Below are positions 8,464-16,326 of a DNA stretch of 27,743 bases, in pieces. A program made the position numbers and the translations under genes. A model generated the notes under the pieces. The model saw nothing but the letters and a program-made list of their open reading frames with translations, searched no databases and was not told the DNA's origin. Position 1 is the stretch's first letter. Every line of letters begins with the position of its first letter. Origin of the DNA: Mesostigma viride (taxonomy: Eukaryota > Streptophyta > Mesostigmatophyceae > Mesostigmatales > Mesostigmataceae); contig RPFO01002118.1 in the NCBI GenBank assembly GCA_009746045.1, positions 1-27,743 of the forward strand, in the 5' to 3' direction.

Positions 8464-11400
8464 ATGGGAGATCCTATTATGCCAGGCCTGAAATTCAAAA
8501 AGAAGCGGATAGATGATGCTGGCTGGCAGACGGTGCCAACAGTAGAGGAGAAGGCTGCGGCCAAGAAAATTAAAAAAGCAAGAAGGGCGCAGGCGGAGCA
8601 GGAACAGCTAGTGGCTAGGCAGCTAGCGACAGCAATGGCTCAGCAAAGCGTCAAGGCAGCCGCCCAAGAGCGGCAGCTGGCAGCCCTGCAAAAACAGGTA
8701 ACCTCCTTGGCCGAACAGGCCGAAAAATCTGTTTTTTCTAGCCCAGCTAGCTCGCAAAAATCCGTAAGCAGTATGCGGTCCCCCAGCCCTCAGGCAAGCC
8801 CCGCTGACCTCCCCGCTAAGGCACCGTCCCAACCTCCTCAGGAGGAGGGCGGAATAGCCAAAAGCGGTGGAGAACAAGCGGGGGTGCCGATCGTCCCCTC
8901 ATCCGCTCAGAAAGCGGGGGGGTACGAGAGGAAGCTGAAGAGGGACGCATACATGTTCAAAATGCGGACCAAGAAGGTCCCAGGACCCGTCATCGGCAGC
9001 ATTCAGCTGTCTGATGACGAGGTCACCCTCTCCCCAGGGGTTTCTGATGGGGAGATTGAGATGAATCCACTCAATCAGGCGGTCGAACAGGCCGCCGCCC
9101 AGTTTGTAGAGGCACGCCGTCTTGCACAGCAAGAGCGGGACCGCAAAAAGACAGCGGCCCGCAACATGACTGCTGAAAAGCAGCTGGCTGCCATGCAAGC
9201 TGGAGAGGTGCTCCATGAGCGCCTCTTCAATGAGCTGGTTGTTGCACAGGGGGACGAGGGGGTCACGCTAACAGCGGACCAACTCAATTCCCTCCTGTTG
9301 CAGCTGACCAAGCTGCAGGAGAAGATGCAGGCAACAGAAACGCCTGCACTCCCTGCACATACCCTCCCCACCCCTGGCACTGATTTGAGCCAAAGGGTGG
9401 TTGGAGGGGCCGTGTCACCAAGGGTGCTGCAGGGCAAGAGCCAGGGCACTGTCCCCAGCTCCCCCAGCAAACCCCCAAGTGACCCGGATGCCCAGGAGCT
9501 CCACCGCCGCAAGGTGGTGGAGAATAAACTCCTAGAGGCCATGATAGCCCGTGAGGGCGGCCTGGCAGCCCAAGCAGCAGCGCTGCAGCAGCTTGGCCAG
9601 GCCAAGGGTTTTCCTACCAGCAGTGGAGTAAGGCAAGGGGAACAAGACCCTGCGCCTGCAGCTGGAACACCACCAGCCACTGCACTAGCACAGCAAGCTG
9701 GAACACAACCACCTTCTGCGGAGGCCCAGCAGACTGCACCCACACCAGGGCAGTCAGATAAGAGCAAGGCGGTGGCAAAAGGGACCCCAGTGGACCCAAC
9801 CCCACCCACCCTTAAGGGGGACGTCCAAGAGCTGCTTGCCATACTCACGGCACAGCTCAAGACCATGGCCACCAACCCCATGGACGACCTGTCGCGCACC
9901 CAGCTGGATGGCCTCCTGGCCAGTATCTCCCAGCTGGAAAGGGGCAGGGCGAACATGGAGGAGGCTGATCTTCAACAAGCAGTCAAGACTTTCTTGGCTG
10001 AAAAGAAGGACCCGGTCAAAGGTACGTTTAACCCAAAACAAAAAGAATCTAAAATAGAAATCCCTGGCTTACCTGAGGGTTACACCCAGGAACAGGCCAA
10101 GGAATTTTTGTTTAGCCTGAACTACTGTTTTGAGTCTCTGAATGTCCAGAACTGGTTCAGTGCCTTGCGTGCATCCACCACCATCCATAGGTCAGCCCCA
10201 GCCATTAAAACCTTGGTCCAGATTTACCAAGAAAAGGCTGGGACACCTAACCTAGCAATTGCATTGTGGCCAGCCTTCATGGATGAGCTTAAGCACTTGC
10301 TGGTGGATAGGACACAGTTTGAATCCATCCGTGGTTTCAACTGGCTTAATGCTTACCAGGTCAACAAGCAAGACTATGCCACTGATTGCAAGAATTATAG
10401 GTTGGCTGTAGAAAAGGACCCTGATCTCAGGGGTCTGCCTGCTAGCTACCTGCTGTATTCATGGTTGTCAAATGCTAACCTGGACAAAGCTGTGTACGCC
10501 ACTGTGGTTGCAGGTCTCAAACCTCTGTGGAACGATTTCCGGGCGGGGATGAACCATATCCAAGACTGCCTGACTCCCCTGGCTATAGGTGCTCCGTCTG
10601 CAACCCCAACCCCCAAGGTCCAACAGACCCAAGGGAAGGGGCAAGGAAAAAAGCGCCAGCTAGGGGGGCAGCAGGGCGGCCAGTCCAAGAAGGCCAAGGG
10701 CAACCAGCCCCAAGGCCAGCCGGGACAGCCTGCTCAGCTCAAGCCAAACCAGTGGAGGCGGCCCACCCCCCCCACACCTGCCCCACCCACCCCTGCACCC
10801 ACTGCTCAGCCCCCCCATGCAGGTCCCAAGAACAAGTGCACCCGGTGTGGCACCAAGGGACACCAGCGGGCGGACTGCAAGTGGAACCCCGCAGTAGGCG
10901 ACGTGGACCTCTGCTTCGGTTGCAAGCACCCCCGCCATCTGCCCCCCGGCACGTGGTGCGACCGGCAGGACAAGGCTCCAAAAGGATGTACGTCCTCACA
11001 GCACGCCTATGTGGATTTATATGATCTCATTATCATTGGGGATAAAGACAAGGGACTGCTAGATTTTGAGGCAGCTCAGAAAATCTCCTCCACGTATAAT
11101 GTGATACTGCCCTACCTCAAAGCTCTTACCCCAGCTGCTGTTGACACAGTAGACTTAAGGGAACTAGCAACCCAGCTCCACATAGCCATGGGTCATGAGG
11201 TGGTGGCAGAAAAGATTGCCAGAAGAGCAGGAGGTTCACGACTCAGGAATGCTGTCAGGTTGGCTAGAAAACACTGCCAGCAATGTCAGTTCCATGGCCC
11301 AAAACCTCCCAAATGGCATGTCGCAACACCACCCACCCAAAGGGGAATAATTGTGGGTGATGTCGTGCATATCGATGGTGAACAATATCTGATCCTAAAA

Positions 11401-14400
11401 GACACATGGTCCAGATTCACTGTCATGGAACCCCTACCTGGAATGGCTAAAGAGCAACTGCGTGCAGCACTTGTGATAGCATTGCCCAGATTCTACCCAG
11501 TTGACACTATACTGCTTGATCAACAGTTTAGCTGTCTGGCTGAGTGTGAAGGATGGGATGCTAATATTGAGATTGCTGGATTGCAAGATCATGAAGGGCA
11601 GGGTGTCATTGAAAGAACCATCAGGTCAGTCAAAACTTTAGTGGCGAAATCCACTGACCTGAAAGCCACATCTGGAAGCTATGCTGACAGAGCACTGTGG
11701 TGCAGTGAAATCTGTGCTACACTTAACCTTAGACCTGTGTTGCATGCACCATGGGGGGAAATCCTTCCCATTGGCTTACAGGCAGGTGTGTACCCTCCAG
11801 AGGTATTAGCTCTGTATAACACAGTAAGAGCTAAAGTGGCTGATAAGCTAGCTGAAAAGGACATAACACACCCCAGAACAGTATTCCAACTGGGTGAACA
11901 AGTCCTATATTTCAAAGAAACCAAACATGGCAAGACAGGCATGTGGTATGGTCCGTGCACTGTTCTAAGAATGACCAAAAAAGGAAAAAATATGGATATT
12001 CGAAGTTTGGAAACAGGGAGAAAACACAGGGTGAGCAGTCATAGAGTTAAGAAGTATTTCCCTCCTTTGGCAGACGTGCCAGGGGAAGAGTCCTTGAACA
12101 TGGATTCCCTCCTTAACTCTGGTGAGCAAGCAGAACCACCCAGCATTCCAACACCAGGAGCTGATGATGGCACTACCACACCCTCTGTCATTCCTCCACC
12201 CCTCAGTGAGGTACGTGTCACCCCACAACCTGGTGTAAGTCCCTCTGGGCAGAGTTCAACCAGGCATGAGGTACCAGAGCAAAACAAAGGCAATCCAGCT
12301 GAGTTCAAATCCAAGCTAGAAAAAGCCCTGGCAGCTCTGCATAAGGCTCACAAGAGCAAGGCTAAACAAGCCTCAGGTTTGGCCAAGGTCTCTGCTGTGT
12401 GCTCCGATTATAGCCAGGAATCCTGCATCCTAGCTGTGGACACTCAGGCACAGGTCAGTGTGATCAGTGCACAAGCCATTCCTGGTCTGCAACTTGCACC
12501 CTCACCATGGACACAGGTGCAAGATTTTTCAGGCAAAACAACCTTAGATGTGTTGGGTCAAGTAATGATCCCCATACTTGGCATCCAGACACCTTTCCAG
12601 GTAGTGGAAGGGTACATGGGCAATGCTTTGTTGGGAGAACCCTTTATCTCTTACCCAGGTGTCACCATCACTGCTAGCCAGCTGCGTGTGACTGGGGTAG
12701 GAGCCATTCCCTTGGATCACTACAAGATTCCATTGTCCCAACTGGTTCATGGATTAGATGCCTATATCAAGGCCATTAACATCAAATATGGGCCAGGTGA
12801 AATCCCTGACCTAGAGAAAAAGGTGCACAATCAAAGGCCACACCCGCAGTCCTTTGGGGTTGGAAAGTGGGACTTAGCCATGCACTCTCCTCACAACTAT
12901 GATGCTCTAATCCAACAATGCAAAACACAAAAAGGGTTTCAAAAATGGATCCAAGCCATTAGGCACCAAGCCCGCGAAGAGTGGGTGCTGCCAAACCCTA
13001 AGCATCCTGACTATAAGCCACCTGTCACTCCTGTCTGGGAAATTCCAGAAGGTGCCAAAAAGTTGAGACTCAAGTTTGTGCTAAAACACAAGGCACAGCC
13101 AGTAGGCTCACCTATATATCATGCTAGGCCATGTGTGACAGAATTAAAAGGCATGTCAAAACTGTCCAAGGGTGAACTCTACACTCCTGGGCTGCAGCAA
13201 ACATCCCTCAGGATACTGCTCTCTGTCTTCCTCCACCATCTCAATGCTGGCCAAGATTATGCCTGCAAAGCTACTGATATCAAAAGGGCTTTCCTTAGAG
13301 GGGACCCTGATAAAGCGCAAGATGTGTGGAAGGGTCAGGTCTATGTGGTTCCCACCCCTGCTGCATGGGCACATGATATTGATGAGCCATATCTACTCCT
13401 AAATCTAGGGGTGGAAGGTTTGCAAAGTGCTCCCACTATCTTCAGAAAATCAGCAGAAGAGGTGTTCAAGAAACTTAATGCCACTTATGATGATCTGGAC
13501 CCTTGTCTCTTTGCTGTGCCCACACCCTCTGGCTTGCTCCTGTTTGTGTGGCATGGTGATGACCAACTGATTTGTGGACCAAGAGCTGAAGTTGACAAGT
13601 TCATTCAGCAGGTTCAGCAGTCATATGAGATTGGAAAGCAGACAGAGCTGGGGCCAGAACCCCTACAGTTCTGTGGCATAATGCTAGCACTGGAAGAGCA
13701 ACAGGAACAGTGGGTGTGTACTCTATCCCCGCCTGCCCAGTACTTAGAAGAATGCCTAGAGCTGCTTGATATTCCGTGCATTCCTGCTCACATGTGTGCT
13801 ACTGTCAAAGGAAAATTAGGGTGGCTGAGTGCTATCTGTGCACCTCATCTGGCAGTGGTCAGCAGGATTGATGACACAGTATTACAAACCATGAAACCTA
13901 AGGATCTCCAGAAGCTACTAAAGGCTGGACCTTCCCTTGTCATTCATCCACTCAACCTCATGGAAGATATTCACATTAACTGTCTGATGGACAGCTCCAT
14001 GGAGAGTAGGGTAATAACAAAAATGGATGCCAGGGAGGCTGGGGTGTTCTTCCTTACCAACAAGGGAGACTATATGTCCATGGTGTCGTGGTACAGCAGA
14101 TTGCATCGCAGAAAAGCTGTTGGCAGTAACTCTGCTGAGTGCCGTGCTGTGGTGTCTGCTGTGCAGCATGCTCGATCCCTTCAGCACATACTAACCTGGT
14201 TGCAAACTCAGGCTGGCAGCAAGGCTGATGTGCATGCTCACTTACACACTGACAGTCAGTCAGTCATTAGTTTCCTTAACAAGAAATCTGTGACTGCTGC
14301 TGTGCATACTGATCTGGACTGGGTGATTTTGAAACAGGAAACAAGCTATTTTTCCAGCTGGCAGCATCTGCCAGACGAGGAGAACCTGGCTGACGCATTG

Positions 14401-14487
14401 ACCAAGATTCCGTCATTAGCAGCAACCCAGTACCAGCTTCTGTGTGATGCAATGAATCCCTATCTGTCTAGTCAGACAAATGGATGA
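8464..14487 (+). CDS. Copia-like Gag-Pol polyprotein, 2007 aa, order Gag-INT-PR-RT-RH
   Basis: A single frame from ATG 8464 to TGA 14487. Residues 1 to about 510 are Ala/Gln/Pro-rich with coiled-coil-like stretches and two similar L-x3-QL-x2-LL motifs (about 269 and 476). A Gag core lies at about 520-710. A CCHC knuckle is at 792-805 (CTRCGTKGHQRADC), with a second Cys cluster after it. Integrase: H906, H911, C938, C941; then D971, D1019, E1050, with an SH3-like C-terminal part at about 1135-1195. A retropepsin-like domain follows: AVDTQAQVSVIS with D1326, then ALLGEPF near 1388. RT: TDIKRAFLRG (D1605), GVEGLQSAP, HGDD (D1699, D1700). RNase H: D1843, E1892, D1930, D1977. Known copia order is Gag-PR-INT-RT-RH, so PR after INT is odd, as are DTQ for DTG/DSG and GDD for VDD. 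At 2007 aa it is longer than typical copia polyproteins (about 1400). The Gag half is visibly GC-richer than the Pol half. It should copy the element through RNA in cytoplasmic particles and integrate the cDNA in the nucleus. Confidence 0.93.
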   Translation: MGDPIMPGLKFKKKRIDDAGWQTVPTVEEKAAAKKIKKARRAQAEQEQLVARQLATAMAQQSVKAAAQERQLAALQKQVTSLAEQAEKSVFSSPASSQKSVSSMRSPSPQASPADLPAKAPSQPPQEEGGIAKSGGEQAGVPIVPSSAQKAGGYERKLKRDAYMFKMRTKKVPGPVIGSIQLSDDEVTLSPGVSDGEIEMNPLNQAVEQAAAQFVEARRLAQQERDRKKTAARNMTAEKQLAAMQAGEVLHERLFNELVVAQGDEGVTLTADQLNSLLLQLTKLQEKMQATETPALPAHTLPTPGTDLSQRVVGGAVSPRVLQGKSQGTVPSSPSKPPSDPDAQELHRRKVVENKLLEAMIAREGGLAAQAAALQQLGQAKGFPTSSGVRQGEQDPAPAAGTPPATALAQQAGTQPPSAEAQQTAPTPGQSDKSKAVAKGTPVDPTPPTLKGDVQELLAILTAQLKTMATNPMDDLSRTQLDGLLASISQLERGRANMEEADLQQAVKTFLAEKKDPVKGTFNPKQKESKIEIPGLPEGYTQEQAKEFLFSLNYCFESLNVQNWFSALRASTTIHRSAPAIKTLVQIYQEKAGTPNLAIALWPAFMDELKHLLVDRTQFESIRGFNWLNAYQVNKQDYATDCKNYRLAVEKDPDLRGLPASYLLYSWLSNANLDKAVYATVVAGLKPLWNDFRAGMNHIQDCLTPLAIGAPSATPTPKVQQTQGKGQGKKRQLGGQQGGQSKKAKGNQPQGQPGQPAQLKPNQWRRPTPPTPAPPTPAPTAQPPHAGPKNKCTRCGTKGHQRADCKWNPAVGDVDLCFGCKHPRHLPPGTWCDRQDKAPKGCTSSQHAYVDLYDLIIIGDKDKGLLDFEAAQKISSTYNVILPYLKALTPAAVDTVDLRELATQLHIAMGHEVVAEKIARRAGGSRLRNAVRLARKHCQQCQFHGPKPPKWHVATPPTQRGIIVGDVVHIDGEQYLILKDTWSRFTVMEPLPGMAKEQLRAALVIALPRFYPVDTILLDQQFSCLAECEGWDANIEIAGLQDHEGQGVIERTIRSVKTLVAKSTDLKATSGSYADRALWCSEICATLNLRPVLHAPWGEILPIGLQAGVYPPEVLALYNTVRAKVADKLAEKDITHPRTVFQLGEQVLYFKETKHGKTGMWYGPCTVLRMTKKGKNMDIRSLETGRKHRVSSHRVKKYFPPLADVPGEESLNMDSLLNSGEQAEPPSIPTPGADDGTTTPSVIPPPLSEVRVTPQPGVSPSGQSSTRHEVPEQNKGNPAEFKSKLEKALAALHKAHKSKAKQASGLAKVSAVCSDYSQESCILAVDTQAQVSVISAQAIPGLQLAPSPWTQVQDFSGKTTLDVLGQVMIPILGIQTPFQVVEGYMGNALLGEPFISYPGVTITASQLRVTGVGAIPLDHYKIPLSQLVHGLDAYIKAINIKYGPGEIPDLEKKVHNQRPHPQSFGVGKWDLAMHSPHNYDALIQQCKTQKGFQKWIQAIRHQAREEWVLPNPKHPDYKPPVTPVWEIPEGAKKLRLKFVLKHKAQPVGSPIYHARPCVTELKGMSKLSKGELYTPGLQQTSLRILLSVFLHHLNAGQDYACKATDIKRAFLRGDPDKAQDVWKGQVYVVPTPAAWAHDIDEPYLLLNLGVEGLQSAPTIFRKSAEEVFKKLNATYDDLDPCLFAVPTPSGLLLFVWHGDDQLICGPRAEVDKFIQQVQQSYEIGKQTELGPEPLQFCGIMLALEEQQEQWVCTLSPPAQYLEECLELLDIPCIPAHMCATVKGKLGWLSAICAPHLAVVSRIDDTVLQTMKPKDLQKLLKAGPSLVIHPLNLMEDIHINCLMDSSMESRVITKMDAREAGVFFLTNKGDYMSMVSWYSRLHRRKAVGSNSAECRAVVSAVQHARSLQHILTWLQTQAGSKADVHAHLHTDSQSVISFLNKKSVTAAVHTDLDWVILKQETSYFSSWQHLPDEENLADALTKIPSLAATQYQLLCDAMNPYLSSQTNG

Positions 14488-14854
14488 TGAAATAGGGCAC
14501 TCCAGACTAATGGTGCAGACTATGGTCTTTCCCAGCTGGTGGCAACTTGGCAACAAACATAATAATTTCTTGATGTGCCCCCTGGTTTTTCCATAGCCAC
14601 TCATCACTCCACTGACTTGTACAAACAGGGGATCCTAGGTTCAGAAACCTCAAAGACACTGTCAGATTTAAAGGCAATGGGGTCTGTGGGCGCTTTAATT
14701 CACAACGTCCATTGTGGTCTGATATGAGTTTTCCTGTACCAATGTCTTATTCATGATATTGCCAAGTACCTGAAAAAAACAAAAAGGAATAAAAACTGGA
14801 GGTGCAGCACTGATGCCTTAAAAAAAAAAAAAAAAAAAAAAAGAATAAAACTGG
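14488..14854 (+). other. Copia-like 3' untranslated region with duplicated A-rich tract
   Basis: No ORF. An A-rich block AAAAAGGAATAAAAACTGG (about 14781-14799) recurs as AAAAAAGAATAAAACTGG (14837-14854) directly before the 3' LTR, where the polypurine tract for plus-strand priming is expected. Between them is a 23-A run (14820-14842) beginning 27 bases after the first AATAAA, as in a polyadenylated mRNA end. Confidence 0.7.
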
Positions 14855-15297
14855 AGTTAGCCTCTAGTCGTGGACATAGGCTAAGTACCAGATAGCAATG
14901 TGCTATCTGGGGTTTCGCACGTGTAGGCTCGGTCAGAAGTCCCGGCTATATGTGATTCGGCAGGCTAGACTATTCGATAGCCGAGTCCTGGTGACGGACG
15001 CCAGTACCCAAGTAGGATTGGCGGTACGGCGTCGCCAGTACCCACTCGGGACTGACATTGAGGTGTCGGACGTTGGACTAAGGTCCTGAGAGTCTAGCAG
15101 TGGCGTCGCGCCACTCAGGCTGCACCACAGAGCCCAACGGCCACTGTCGGCTGCTCCAGACGTGGCAGCCAGGCAGAGCGTTGCTTGTCGACAATGCTAA
15201 ATGCCCTTGTGCACGTTGGGTGCGGGGCTTGTGATTTATTGTAATAAACACATGCGTTAGGCCATTGAGCATTGAGAGGTCCATTCGTTTATTAACT
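14855..15297 (+). repeat. Copia-like 3' LTR
   Basis: 443 bp, matching 7990-8432 at all positions but one (T at 15284 against C at 8419). It ends TAACT and is followed by GAGGG at 15298-15302. Confidence 0.95.
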
Positions 15298-15302
15298 GAG
15301 GG
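15298..15302. other. Target-site duplication GAGGG, right copy
   Basis: Matches 7985-7989. Immediately after it the gypsy protease frame is open (codon start 15303), as expected if the copia-like element split the gag-pol junction. Confidence 0.85.
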
Positions 15303-15950
15303 GGAACAGTAGGCCTGTCAGCCGGGGGTAACCTGGACAGGTCCTTAGATAGTACCCCAGATAATAATTTTTGCCTGCCTGTTTTTATAACCTCTGTAGG
15401 AGCTGAATCATCCCTACCACTACGTGTGCGTCCTCTTATGTTCCTGAATGGCGGCTTAACCGTTCCTCACACTGTTGTAGACCCCTTCTTGCATGCTGAT
15501 GAACTTCTGAATGTCTCTGTGTTAGTGGATAGCGGTGCGGCTAGCTCCTTTGTGAGCGAGGCCCTAGTTAGGCGTTTAGGACTAGTCCCTATCCCTCACA
15601 CCAAACCTGTCACTGTTCATTATGCTGACGGTCGCACCAGTCATTCCCCGGGTACGGTGTCCCTTCCCCTGGTCATACAAGGACGTACTATCAACCTGAC
15701 GGCCACTATAGGCCCTATCACTACCGCTGATGTATTACTAGGATTAGATTGGCACCAGGATAATAAGATTACTATTAATTATGATACCATGGTCATTTGG
15801 TTCCCAGATAGCTCTTACTGGGTACCGGAACGTCATTATAGATTAGAAAATTTATCCTTGGTAGATATTACTCCTCCTACACCTGTTGATCCTCCTGTAA
15901 GACCTATACCTGAAGTATTAATGTCCAATGACGATCGAATTGCGATCTGA
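15303..15950 (+). pseudogene. pol (PR): Gypsy protease (retropepsin) region of Pol
   Basis: Open from 15303 to TGA 15950. The first in-frame ATG is at 15438; a longer upstream part belongs to the polyprotein and is open back to the insertion site. The retropepsin signature VLVDSGAASSFV has its catalytic Asp at 15528, followed by the flap region and DVLLGLDW, the second hallmark (hydrophobic-hydrophobic-G). It cleaves the Gag-Pol precursor. The frame is broken near 15935, where RT upstream sequence continues in the next frame. Pre-insertion it was -1 relative to Gag, possibly through slippage on the G8 run at 7978-7985. PR identity is certain; whether the break is mutation or sequence error cannot be judged here. 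Confidence 0.88.
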
Positions 15951-16326
15951 ACTAAAGGAATATGGATACTTATTATGTATGTTCCTTCAGTTAGAAGTAC
16001 AGGAGATACCTATCACTAATAATAGTGTGGATATAGATGTAAACACTGTGGATACACTAGGAGTGGGATTTACTGAAAATGAAATAGTAAGATACATGGC
16101 TGTGATAGATTCCTCAAAAGTTTTTGAAGAAAAGACTCCTTCTTATCCTCCTCCTCGTTCTGTTTTACACCGTGTAGTTATCAAGGACGGTGCAGTTCCT
16201 ACGCACTCTCCGATGTATAGAATGGGCCCTACCGAACTAAAGGAACTAAAACAGATTTTAGTGTCACTATTAGAAGCAGGATTGATAGAGCCTAGTAACT
16301 CCCCTACTCAGCTGGTGTCCTGTTAG
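15928..16326 (+). pseudogene. pol (RT N-term): Gypsy Pol linker and start of reverse transcriptase
   Basis: Frame +1 to the protease. It contains the region typical of gypsy RT entry: HRVVIKDGAVPTHSPMYRMG, then an ELKQILVSLLEAGLIEPSNS segment (the known P-x-Y-x2-x-P-x-E ... L-x3-G-x-I-x-P-S pattern). The frame closes at TAG 16326, but the next expected residues (VLLVPKPNGKFRLV) appear at once in the neighbouring frame, so one base has probably been lost near 16300-16312. Confidence 0.8.

Larger units (their letters stand above)
7990..15297 (+). mobile_element. Copia-like LTR retrotransposon, intact, 7308 bp
   Basis: Two 443-bp LTRs (7990-8432 and 14855-15297) differ at one base (C at 8419, T at 15284), flank a single 2007-codon Gag-Pol ORF and are bounded by GAGGG duplications. 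Near-identical LTRs and an uninterrupted ORF indicate a recent insertion. The LTR ends are AGTTA...TAACT, a 5-bp inverted repeat, not the usual TG...CA. Integrase before RT/RNase H is the copia arrangement, but a protease-like domain lies between integrase and RT. It sits in the gag-pol junction of the gypsy element in the same orientation. Confidence 0.95.

Noticed and set aside
9075-9956. 293-codon minus-strand ORF inside the copia-like Gag
   Set aside because: Antisense shadow of a GC-rich, Ala/Gln/Pro-coding + strand frame; low-complexity Ser/Ala/Cys product with no domain.
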